Source: Nicotiana tabacum (Eukaryota > Streptophyta > Magnoliopsida > Solanales > Solanaceae). From it: a stretch of DNA of 64,000 bases. The DNA lies in the NCBI RefSeq assembly GCF_000715075.1, contig NC_134101.1:198172103-198236102 (forward strand), in the 5' to 3' direction. Made by a program: the position numbers and the translations under genes. The stretch's first letter is position 1. Every line of letters starts with the position of its first letter. This document shows positions 21,692 to 32,472 of the stretch, piece by piece. The notes below the pieces were generated by a model. The model was given only the letters and a program-made list of their open reading frames with translations, had not been told where the DNA came from and ran no database searches.

Positions 21692-23700
21692 ATGGACGAC
21701 TTAACTGGTATTCGAAAGGAAAATGCGGAAAATGTAGAAACTTCAAATGGTCGGAGTACTCCGGCACCAAATGATTTAGTTTTAAGGTTAGAACAAAAGA
21801 TACTGGAGCTATAGGGAAAACTTGAGCAAGTCCAAAACTTGGCAAACCTATTCCTCACCTGAATGTCCCTGGCATCAACCAACAAAACACAAAGAACCCA
21901 GCTCCTCCCCAAAACACACCAAACCAACATCCACAAAACCCTTCTGCACCGTATCAATATGCAACCCCACCTACAAATCCCAATCCCTTACCGGTACCAA
22001 CTCCGCCATAGCATCACGATCAATCAATTCAGTACCCACCAACCACCACTTATCACACTCCCCAAAACACAACAGAACCCATTCCCGATCCACAAAACTC
22101 AACCAATGACCATCACTACACCCAAGTTCCTAGCACTCACCAAAACAACCCTATATATGTGGAAACCGTACCTCACTCTATTCAACCAACTTCTTATACA
22201 CCAGAATCCACCGAGAAGGACCTACTCATCAAGAGCATGGCTAAGTAACTCAAGAAATTGACAAGTCGAGTTCAGGGTGTCGAATGAGGCAAAGGGATAG
22301 AAGGTTTGAACTACGAAGACTTGCGCATACAACCAGATATTGAACTCCCGAAGGGTTACAAACCTCCCATGTTTGAGATGTTTGACGGTACAGGTGATCC
22401 CAGGGTTCATATGAGGACGTATTGTGACAAGCTTGTCGGGGTCGGAAAGGATGAAAAAATCCGGATGAAACTCTTTATGAGGAGTCTTACGGGAGATGCT
22501 TTGTCCTGGTACATCAGCCAGGACCCTAAGAAATGGTCCAACTGGGTGAGTATGGCATCGAATTTCATGGACCGATTCATGTTCAACATAGAAAATGCAC
22601 CAGATGTTTTCTGCATTTAGAACCTCAAGAATAAACCCACCGAGACTTTCCGCCAGTATGCTACTCGATGAGGGTCGGAAGCGGCCAAAGTCAGGCTATC
22701 TTTGGACGAGGAATGGATGAACAAATTCTTCGTCAGAGCATAAGATCCACAATACTATGAGAGGTTGATGGTTATTGAAAACAATAAGTTCTCTGATATC
22801 ATCAAACATGGGGAAAGAATGGAAGAAGGCATCAAAAGCGGGATGATAACAAACTTTGAGGCATTATAGGCCACAAACAAGGAATTACAATTAGGCAGCA
22901 TATGAAAGAAGAAAGACGTTGGGGCAGTAATGGTGGCTCAAGGCCCGAAATCTCCACTCACATATCAAACACCCCCATCCTCATACCAAGCACCACCACC
23001 AACCTATCAACTATCATATACCAGATATTTCCAATCGGCCACTGTCTATCATACTTATAATTCCAAACCATCTCATTTCCAGTCACCTCTAACTCGCCAA
23101 AATTATCCTAGACCACGACCCAATTTTGACCGCAAACCACCCAGACAATATACCGCTATTGTTGAACCCATCAACCAGTTGTATGAAAGGTTGAAAGCCG
23201 CTAGTTACGTTACCCCTGTTCCTATTGTGGCATCAGAGAATCCATCCCAATGGGCCAATCCAAACAAAACCTGTGCATACCATTCCAGTATGAAGGGGCA
23301 CATCACTAACGAGTGCCGAACATTGAAAGATAAAATCCAGATGCTGATTGACAACAAGGTCATACAAGCGAAAGAAGCTGCACCCAATGTCCGCAACAAC
23401 CCTCTCCCGGATCATAAGGGTGGTGGGATGCATATGATATATATGGACAAAGAATGGGATCCTGAAGGGTCAATTGGGCTTATTCGAGAAGGAGATGACT
23501 TTAAATCCGCAGTCACACTTACTTCTATCATAGTACAGACTTAGTCACCGATCAAAGTTGAGGTAGCTGCATCAGTTCCATTTGAGATAGAGATAGCTCC
23601 ACTCGCGGCCACCCATATTCCATTTGAAGTGGAATTGGCCAGACATTTCACGGTGACAATATCAACCACACCTCTTTTCAATTCAAAAGCAATACCATAG
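21692..23700 (+). pseudogene. gag: gag of element 2, broken
   Basis: The start MDDLTGIRKENAENVE is at 21692. A stop at 21811 follows EQKILEL. A Pro/Thr/Gln-rich part (21860-22260) precedes the gag core at 22306-22862: LPKGYKPPMFEMFDGTGDP, YCDKLVGVGKDEK, LSWYISQDPKKWSNW. TAG at 22618 sits at the same codon as TAG 7519 in element 1. Further stops at 22669, 22741 and 22867 are single transitions. The C-terminal 204-codon open part (22930-23544) has a Pro/Tyr/Gln-rich linker and the knuckle CAYHSSMKGHITNEC (23272-23316). Confidence 0.87.
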
Positions 23701-25061
23701 GATTACGTTGCTGAAGCTAGGCGAAAAGGAAAGACAAAGATAGAGGAATTTGATGTTGCACAAAGAATGACTAGGACCGGAAGAATCAATACACTCGAAC
23801 ACTTGGGAGGATCAAGTAAGGATACCACTACTAAGCAACATGTCATTGAAACAGGGTCAGATGACCTTTGGAGGAAAGTACAAGCAAGGGAATATTCTAT
23901 CATTGATTATTTGAACAAAACCCCAGCTCATATATCCATTCCGTCACTATTGCAAAATTCAGAGGCGCACAAGAACGCTTTGATGAAGGTATTGAGTGAA
24001 ACTTATGTACCCAACAATATCACCGTCGGAGAGATGGCCAACATGGTAGGCAGGTGCTGGAAAGTCATAAAATAATCTTCCATGAGGATGAACTACCTCC
24101 TGAAGGATTGAATCACAACCGAGCATTGCATATCACGGTGCAATTTGAAGACAAATCATCGCTATGGCCTTGATTGATGGGGTTCAAGCCTCAACATTTG
24201 TCCGTTGGATACTTTGAAAAGTCTGGGCAAATATTTTCATGAAATACTGGCTGGAAGTATGAACGTGAAAGCCTTCGATGGGTCTCAAGGGCCATGATTG
24301 GGGGGATTAATCTTTGCCTACAAATAGGGCCAACTTGGTTCGACGTTGAATTCTAGGAGCTTGACATATCAGATTCATACAATCATACGTTGGGTCGACC
24401 ATGGATACATGCCGATGGGGCTATGGATTCCACACTACATCAAGCCGTGAAATTCGAATGGAACCATCAGGAGGTGATCATTCAAAAAGACGAGAGTAAC
24501 CCCATTTACACTAGTCAAACCATCCCGGTTATCGGGAACAGAAGAAAGCTAGAAGGGGAAACCTATCATCACATCGAATGTATCAATGCCATTGAGAAAG
24601 ACAAATGGTGGAGAAACAAAATAGAATGCATACTGGCATGGTCTGGGTATGAACCCGGCAAGGGGCTTGGGAAGAATCTCCAAGGCATCACCAAACCGAT
24701 ACAGCTGAAATGTCATGGCTCGAATACTTGTATACATGGCAAGAGTATAATGAATTGTCGCATCCATGGCGTGGACCGTATTACCCTCTTGAGCAACCAG
24801 TGCCACATCTGGATTAGGTTTTTCTCCAATCTAATACAATATGGAACTGCTGAAGAAGAAGCATTAGCTGGGCTGAGGAATCTATTCCTCGAGGACAATG
24901 ACATGGATTGTAGTGCAATAATTAAGGAGGAGGAGGAAGAAGGCCTCACTATTCAAACTGTGGAGAAGGGAGTTGTTCTCAAGAACTGGAACCATCCCCG
25001 ACCTGCGGAGTCCCTGGGTAGCTTGGCAGATTTTATTTTTATAGCCATTCTAGGCATATAA
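23701..25061 (+). pseudogene. Protease and G-patch of element 2, broken at the active site
   Basis: The N-terminal part 23767-24075 is open (RTGRINTLEHLGGSSKD, then AHKNALMKVLSETYVPNN). Around the catalytic Asp, two single-base deletions relative to element 1 (near 24152 and in GATGGGG-TTCAAG near 24181) bracket the active-site codons, so this protease cannot be made. From 24390 a 223-codon frame is open: GRPWIHADGAMDSTLHQAV, the G-patch WSGYEPGKGLGKNLQGITKP (about 24640-24700, all glycines kept), and an acidic tail ending at TAA 25059. G-patches follow the protease in some retroviruses and are known RNA-binding modules. Confidence 0.85.
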
Positions 25062-25555
25062 GATTTTCAGTAATTTTGATTTTAAAGACTTACTTGTTTC
25101 AAAATAAATGCTCGATTCATCAAGCTGTACTTGTTCTGATGTTTTTCAGTTTTAATCAAATGCATTGCTCTTTATTATTCATTATTATCTTCAACATTTT
25201 TTCTTTCTACAGTGTTATTATTACTTTTCTTGATGAACCGGTAACTGTGACGTGTAATGAGGTATCGGAACTGGACTGCTACACCCCCGGGCCCACGGAG
25301 TCCCTGGTTATCTTGGCAGATTTTATTTCTATTGCTATTCTGGGCATCTAAGATTTTCAGTAATTTTGCTTTTAAAGACTTACTTGTTTCAGAATAAATG
25401 CTCGATTCATCGAGCTGTACTTGTTCAGATGTTTTTTAGTTTTAATCAAATTCATTGGTCTTTATTATTCATTATTATCTTCTACACGTTTTCTTTCTAT
25501 AGTGTTATAATTACTTTTCCTGATGAACCGGTAACTGTGACATGTAATGAGGCAT
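24982..25555 (+). repeat. Tandem duplication (about 290 bp, two copies) across the intron-like region
   Basis: The two units start near 24982 and 25268. The phrase CGGAGTCCCTGG recurs at offset 290 (25006 and 25296), as do CTTTAAAGACTTACTTGTTTC (as TTTTAAAGACTTACTTG), GTACTTGTTC and CCGGTAACTGTGAC. Each unit contains the end of the gag-pro frame, the T-rich spacer, a pyrimidine tract with CTACAG or CTATAG, and the start of the pol frame. Elements 1 and 3 have one copy, so this arose in element 2. Confidence 0.9.
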
Positions 25556-27580
25556 CGAAATATGAGGATAGTGATTTAGATGAAATACCTGAGGAAGTTG
25601 TCAGGGAGGTTGAAAACTTTGAGAATAAGCCTAAATCCAACCTAGACGAAACCGAAGCAGTAAATTTGGGGGATGCCGAGACTGTCAAGGAGACTCGCAT
25701 CAGCATTCATTTATCACCTACAGAGAAAAAGGAGTACATTCATTTCTTAAAGGAGTAGGACGACATTTTCGCATGGTCGTATGATGACATGACCGGTTTA
25801 AGCACGTCCATAGTGGCTCACAAGTTGCCTACCAACCCAATGTGTCTGCTGGTGAAGCAGAAACTCAGAAAATTCAAACCAGATATAAGCCTAAAAATCT
25901 AGGAGGAAGTTACTAAGTAGATCAAAGTCAAAGTCCTCAAGGTAGTTTAATACCCAACCCAGTTAGCCAATATTGTACCAGTTCCAAAGAGAGATGGGAA
26001 GGTCAGAGTATGTGTTGACTATTGAGACTTAAACAAAGCAAGTCCCAAGGATGACTGTCCACTGCCAAATATACACATCCTGATCAACAATTACGCCAAG
26101 CATGAACTCCAATCCTTTGTAGATTGCTTTACGGGTTATCACCAGATCTGGATGGATGAAGAAGACGCAGAGAAAACAACTTTTATTACATCATGAGGGG
26201 TATAATGCTACACGATGATTCCATTTGGTTTAAAGAATGATGGGCTACTTACATGAGATCCATGACAACCATATTCCATGATATGATACACAAATAAATA
26301 GAGGTATATGTGTACGATGTCATTATCAAATCCAAGAGGGTCGCGGATAACATAGCGGACTTGAGAAAGTTCTTTGATAGGTTAAGGAGGTACAACTTAA
26401 ATCTGAACCACGTAAAGTGTGCATTTGGGGTTCACACAGGAAAGTTACTGGGATTCATTGTCAGTCGTCGAGGGATCGAGCTGGACCCGTCAAAGGTCAA
26501 GGCTATTCAAGAGTTACCGCTGCCTAGGAGCAAAAAGAACATGATGACTTTCCTAGGATGTCTCAACTATATCAATGTCTTCATAGCACAATCCACAGTC
26601 ATATGTGAATCCATCTTCAAGATGCTGAGAAAAGATGCTGAAACAAGCTGGACCAAGGATTGTCAGAAAGCTTTCGACAAAATCAAGGAATATTTGTCCA
26701 CACCACTAATCTTGGTCCCGCCAGAGCCAGGACCACCTTTTCTACTCTATCTATATTGGATGGAGCCTTCGGATGTGTTATGAGATAACATGACGAGATA
26801 CGGAGAAAGGATCAAGCCATATACTACCTAAGTAAGAAATTCACACCTTATGAAGTGTGATACTCTTTGCTGGAATGCACCTGCTGTGCTTTGACCTGGA
26901 CAACCCAAATATTGGGGCATTACTTTTGTGATTATACCACGTACCTCATATCCAGGATGGACCCCCTGAAGTACATATTTCAGCAACCCATGCCGACTGG
27001 GAAGTTAGCCAAGTGGAAGATACTGTTAAGTGAGTTTGACATCGTCTCTGTAACTCAAAAGGCGGTCAAAGGACAAGCATTGGCAGACCATCTTGCTGAA
27101 AATCCTGTGGGAGGAGAATATGAACCCTTGAAAACGTATTTTCCTGATGAGGAGGTGTCATTCGTAGGAGAGGACATTACCAAAGCATACGACGGTTGGA
27201 GGATGATCTTCGATGGAGCTGCAAATTTCAAAGGAGTAGGCGTTGGAGAGGTTTTGGTATCAGAAATAGGTCAACATTATCCAGTATCTACTAAACTCAT
27301 ATTTCCTTGCACCAATAACATGGAAGAGTATGAGGCATGCATATTAGGACTCAACATGGCGATCGACATGAATATTCATGAGCTACTAGTAATCGGTCAT
27401 TCAGATTTGCTCATGCACCAGGTACAAGAAGAGTGGGCCACCAAGAATTCCAAGATATTGCCATATCTGCACCATGTATATGAATTGAGAAAGAGGTTCA
27501 CAAAGATAGAGTTTCGGCATGTGCCTAGAATTCAGAATGAGTTTGCTGATGCATTGGCCACCTTGTCATATATGATATAG
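25500..27580 (+). pseudogene. pol: RT, RNase H and archaeal-type RNase H of element 2, broken
   Basis: An acidic linker (25500-25757, ending in a stop) leads into RT. The RT catalytic box reads YVYD at 26307-26318: its first Asp has become Tyr through one base change at 26313. The open RT part 26310-26783 includes RKFFDRLRRYNLN, LLGFIVSRRGIELDPSKVKA and FLGCLNYINVFI. RNase H 1 is at 26784-26960. The second RNase H, of the archaeal type added in Tat elements, is intact in frame within 26867-27580: MIFDGAAN (Asp at 27212), NNMEEYEACILGL, VIGHSDLL (expected Asp now His, 27398), EFADALATL. It is stopped by TAG at 27578. Both nuclease and polymerase sites are damaged. Confidence 0.9.
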
Positions 27581-28923
27581 CATCCGGACAAGAATTTCAT
27601 TGATCCTATCCCAATAAGAATCCATAATCAACCGGCTTATTGTGCTCACGTTGAGGAAGAGACAGATGGAAAGCCTTGGTTCCATGACATCAAGGAGTAT
27701 TTGGTGAAAATAGAATTCCTAGAGCGTGCGAACCACACTCAAAAATGCACACTCCAGAGATTGTCCAATCACTTCTTCCACAGCGGAGGAAACTTGTGTA
27801 GAAGAACTCCTGATTTGGGATTGCTAAGATGTGTCAACGCAAAAGAAGCTTCTAAACTATGTAAGGATATACATGCAGGGACCTGCGGCCCACATATGAA
27901 TGGTTTTGTCTTGGCCAAGAAGATACTTAGAGGCGGTTACTTTTGGATGACCATGGAGACAGATTGCATCCAGTATGTCCGCAAATGCTACCAATGTCAA
28001 GTGCATGCTGATATGATAAAAGTGCCACCATATGAGCTCAACACAATAAGCTCACCTTGGCCATTCGCCGCCTGGGGAATGGATGTCATGAGTCCTATCG
28101 AGCTCACCACTTCAAATGGGCACAGGTTTATTCTAGTAGCCATTGACTACTTCATAAAATGGGTAGAGGCTACATCCTACAAAGTTGTAACCAAGAAAGT
28201 CATCACAGACTTTGTCAAAGATCGTATTGTTTGCCGATTCGGAGTTCCCGAGTCCATTGTCACTGAAAATGCCGCCAATTTCAACAGTGATCTGATGAAA
28301 GCCATGTGTAAAACTTTCAAAATCAAGCACAAGAACTCCACAGCATACAAACCTTAGATGAATGGAGCCGTAGAAGCTATCAACAAAAACATCAAGAAAT
28401 TAATAAGGAAGATGGTAGAAAACCACAAACAATGGCACGAGAAGTTAACCTTTGCTTTGTTGGGATACCGTACTACAATTCGCACATCGACCGGGCAACT
28501 CCTTACTTACTGGTTTATGGTACCAAAGTTGTCATCCCAGTCGAGGTAGAGATTCCTTCTATAAGGATTATACATGAAGCCGAACTCAGCAATGTGGAAT
28601 GGATAAGGAGCCGTTATGGGCAATTGGCCCTTATAGATGGGAAAAGAATGTGTGCAGTATGTCGCGGTCAACTTTATCAAAACATAATGTTTAGATCATT
28701 CAACAAAAGGGTCAAACCAAGACAGTTTGTACCAGGACAACTGGTGTTGAAGAAGATCTTCTCATATCAAGATGAAGTTTAAGGGAAATTCTCTTCCAAC
28801 TGGCAAGGTCCTTATATGGTTCATAGTATGCTAATAGGAAGAGCTCTCATACTTGAAGAAATGTACGGAGAAATTTGGCCAAAACCAATCAATTCAGACA
28901 CAATCAAAAGATATTATGCTTAG
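27581..28923 (+). pseudogene. pol: Integrase of element 2, broken
   Basis: An open frame at 27701-28357 contains the zinc part HAGTCGPHMNGF, then KCYQC (H-X6-H, C-X2-C), and the core: GMDVMSPIE (Asp at 28082), then VTENAANFNSD, where the second catalytic Asp is Glu (28265). TAG at 28355 separates this from NGAVEAINKN, whose Glu (28373) is kept. A frameshift near 28490 is followed by RSRYGQLALIDGKRM and KPRQFVPGQLVLKKIF. A GPY-type C-terminal motif (NWQGPYMVH, about 28797) and the natural end KPINSDTIKRYYA-stop at 28921 follow. There is no chromodomain. Confidence 0.88.
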
Positions 28924-29727
28924 ATATTTCATATTCACATGATGTAATTGAACTACGCTTGACCTAATTCCCGCTTAAGAGGGGATACGTAGGCTGCCCT
29001 ATGGGTTCGGTCATATTATAATAATATTTCCATTTTTCCCCTACGATTAGAAACTGGGGCAGAACTTTGAGGAGCACCCTCAAAATTTAGGAGTAAGTCC
29101 AACCGACGCCAACATATGCCAGACAGTCAGAAATCGGTTAAGAAAATGTGGCAGAATTTTTAGAAGGATTCTCAAAATTCAGAAGGAGGTTCAACAAGTT
29201 TCGTCACACGCAAACGGCCAAAGGATCATCTACCAAACTGGGGCAGAATTTTGAGGAGGACCCTCATCTAATATGAGAAAGTTTCAATGTCTGTGAAATA
29301 TGTTACAATCACTAGTTCATCTAAAATTACTTGATATTTCAATATGTTTCTAAAATGACTCTATTTTTATCAATAAATTGCATATTTTCAAAAACTCTTT
29401 TTCCGTAACAGTAAGGTGTTACCCAGGGAAACTCAAACGAGTCATGCAGAACGGAACATAGCAAGGCCAGGAGACAAAGGCACAAACCAACCTCCCCTTA
29501 CGAAACTTACAATTTTTTTGTGAGTGCAGACACATCTGACGCAACAATAGGATTCGCAGGCATATATACATGAAGCAAAATCACTATCAAACGGGCCACC
29601 AGCTACTTAACGTATCCCCAACTAAGAAACATTCTACCCTTATTTGCTATTTGTTATTTACGTGGGACTAACCCTTGTCCTGCATCCTACATGAGGCTAA
29701 TCTCGACCTCCATATTTGCATGAGGCT
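28924..29727 (+). other. 3' UTR of element 2 with repeated hairpins
   Basis: Non-coding. Three units beginning GGGGCAGAA or GTGGCAGAA (near 29056, 29141 and 29234) each contain an inverted repeat of the form AATTTTGAGG with CCTCAAAATT around a short loop; the third lacks its right arm. The same unit occurs twice in element 3. The tail (29640-29727) enters the 29-bp minisatellite and is cut off. Confidence 0.6.
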
Positions 29728-31110
29728 TGAACTCGAATTTAAGAGGATTGAATTTAAAAAAGGTAATGCTTCTACTCCCTAATCATTTATAACTATGAAT
29801 TGATGAGGTTTTGGGAGAATTGTAGATCGGTTTGATAAAGGGAATCAAATGAACTATGCTAGAGTTTTGGGTTGTTGACTAAAGATTATTATAATCATTT
29901 GGGTGAATAGAAATTTTATTAGTTACATCTATTTGGGATTGTATAATCACCTAGAAGTAGTAAAATGACAATTGGGCAAAGAAAAAATCATTAATAATGG
30001 CTATGAGTCTTTACACGATAAAATATTTGATAAAATGCCTAAGTGACTAAAACATGAGCATTAGTGCTAGTATTGGTTCCTCTTCATATAAATTATAATA
30101 TATTATTGTTTAAAGAGGTGACAAACATTGTGATGCGCTTAAAAAGGCCAGAATCAAGGTATCTAAGGCTAACTTTCTTTACGTTTGGAAATGTTTATGA
30201 TTTTCCATATATCCCATTTTTATGGCTATTATGAGTTTCCTCATAAAGTATTTATACCTTAGTTCCATGAATAGTTGTCAAACTTCTATTCTCTATATGT
30301 CTTAGTTTCATAATTCGTTCAATATCCTATGAGTCTCAGTTATGACAAATCAGTTTATTATGAATACATGTCTCTGTCTAGTTCTATTCAGCATTCTAGT
30401 ATCATGTAACTCAATATTATACATTATTTCAGTATCATGTATTGAAGTATTCTCAATTCTCGATTTTAAATCAATGAATGTTGAAAACCTGTATTTGGAC
30501 TTGAAGTCGCAGTTTATGCTTTATGTATATCAGGGCCTGAGGCCGCAGTTATGTATACATGTACTTGGGTCCTAGACCGCAATTTATGCACATATATATT
30601 GGGCTTGATGCCTCGGTTTAGTATTTAGATAAACAGGTGGTTCATCATTCAGAAGAGGGAGTATTCATATCCTTACTTCCTTATCATCCCAGTTATCAGT
30701 TTAGTTTCAATTTCATTATTAACAGTTCTTTCTTTCAGTTGTTTTACATTCCAGTGCAATTCAAATATATTGGCGTCCCTTTTTGCTAGGGGCCTGCATC
30801 TCGTAAAGCAGGTAATGATTTACAAGTTGACGATTCTGCTTGTTAGGACATCTCGTATCAACTATTGGTGAGGCCCAGTCTTTTGGGGCATTATCCCTTC
30901 TTTCAATCTTTATAGTGTTCAATTAGTAAGGTATGTCGTGGACCTTGTCCCAGTAGACAGTTAGTGTTTTAGTATTCTTTAGAGGCTTCGTAGACTATAG
31001 TCCAGTCTATCAGATGTTAGCAAACTTTTGTCCAGTCTTGACATATATTCAAAGTCCAAGTCTTACCACTGAATATCAATTTTACACGAGTTTATCAAAA
31101 AAATAGTGTT
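29728..31110 (+). repeat. Old plus-strand Ty3/gypsy LTR fragment
   Basis: No credible protein. Phrases typical of Solanaceae chromovirus LTRs occur in order: AAGGTATCTAAGGCTAACTT (30157), the run of GGGCCTGAGGCCGCAGTT variants (30531-30615), AAAGCAGGTAATGATTTAC (30805), GGTGAGGCCCAGTC (30867), GTATGTCGTGGACCTTGTCC (30932) and AGAGGCTTCGTAGACT (30981). Assignment rests on recalled family style; both ends are undefined. The left end abuts the broken minisatellite of element 2. Confidence 0.55.
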
Positions 31111-32472
31111 TATCCAATTCCCATCATTAGATAAGACTTCCGTTTACCAATTAACATGAGGAAAGTACATCTCTATACCTACATGTCAATATATATGTCA
31201 AGACTTTAATGTCATATACCATCTAGCATGAGGAAAATACATCTCTATGCATACATGTCAAATTTACATGTCAAGTCCTCAAATGTCATATTACCGTCTA
31301 GCATGCGGAAAATACATATCTATGCCTACATGCCAAATATACATGTCAACTCAATATCATCACAGTGAAACCATCAAGTATAACATCACTTAGAATGCTC
31401 ATGGTGCCTCGCACAAGGCCCCACATCATCACACTCAGCACTGTACGAATTCCTGTAATAAATGCCCCGCACCAAAGCACGTATATATTATTGTTCCTAC
31501 ACTCTCTACTAGTATGTCAGACTCTGGCGGGGCAGATCCTAGCCTAAGCGCTAATCAAAAACCAATATGGCATGTTTCTGAATGCAACCATATCAAAATA
31601 TAAATCAGTAGCCAATATGTCATGTTTTGGCGTGCAACCCAATCCAAATATCACTTGCAACGCAGCTCTATATCCCATATCAGTCAACAACCTCTCAAGT
31701 GACAAGGGCTTATAACTTCATAGAACTCAACCCAAATAGTACCACATATGGAAAACAATAGCATGTGATGAATTAAACATGTAATATATAGAGACTGAAG
31801 TATGATATATAAATGAGGAATGATGATTGAGTATATAACTACAGTCAAGGCAAACAACTCAAAACAACAGGAATAGCCCGTTATGTTTCAACAAAATAAG
31901 CACATAGCCTAAACATGAGTTATAACATGAATCATAGCTCAAATAATCAAAAGAGTAGGAAAAACACATATATAAGAAAGCATGATAGTAAAACAAGTCC
32001 GGCAATAATCTAACATCAACTCTGTTCATCAATACTCCGGTACACGCACTCATGCCCATCACCTAGCATGTGCGTCATTCCAACTCATCTCATATAACAT
32101 AGTTCCCAGGGTTAATTTCTCTCAAATCCAAGTTTAGATTTGTTACTTACCTCGAACAAGCCAAATAGTGTCGCAACCTTCTTGAAATATCCAAATGCAA
32201 ATCCGGGCATACGCCCAAGTCCAAATCACCATATGGACCTAACAGAACCACAAAAACTCTAATCCGAGGTCAAATATACAAAAGTCAAACTTAGTCAAGT
32301 GTTTTATCTTAAAGCTTCCAAAATGAGAATCATTCATTCAAATCGATCCCGAACCACTCGATAACCAAAACTGATGATGCACACAAGTCATAATACATCA
32401 TATGAAGCTACTCAAAACTTCAAACCACCGAACATAATGCAAATACTCTAATTGACTGGTTGGATCGGTACA
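31111..32472 (-). repeat. Minus-strand chromovirus-like LTR (3' LTR of an old element)
   Basis: On the minus strand the sequence reads AAGTGGGGGAGAA followed by TGTACCGATCCAACC from 32472 leftward. A purine run of that form followed by an LTR starting TGTA-TGACCC-like is the usual pol/LTR border in Solanaceae Tekay-type elements. The left limit is not sharp. It contains a three-copy 72-75-base tandem repeat (31146-31362). No open frame of note. Confidence 0.6.
31146..31362. repeat. Three tandem copies of a 72-75-base unit
   Basis: Units start at 31146, 31218 and 31293 with ACCATCTAGCATGAGGAAAA or close variants, and contain TACATGTCAA twice each. Confidence 0.85.

Larger units (their letters stand above)
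19770..29727 (+). mobile_element. Element 2: internal region of a second Tat/Ogre element, truncated at both ends
   Basis: The domain order is the same as element 1 and the DNA aligns nearly throughout. The left end begins at the equivalent of about 4678 in element 1, so the primer site, the leader and the ORF1 start are missing. The right end stops in the first units of the 29-bp minisatellite (29727) and abuts unrelated DNA. It keeps the archaeal-type RNase H that element 1 lost and a hairpin-rich 3' UTR stretch that element 1 lost, so neither copy derives directly from the other in its present state. Confidence 0.88.

Noticed and set aside
28355..28357. Conserved TAG in integrase as a programmed readthrough site
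   Set aside because: It is between the catalytic Asp and Glu, element 3 has CAA there, and the surrounding frames are full of other lesions.
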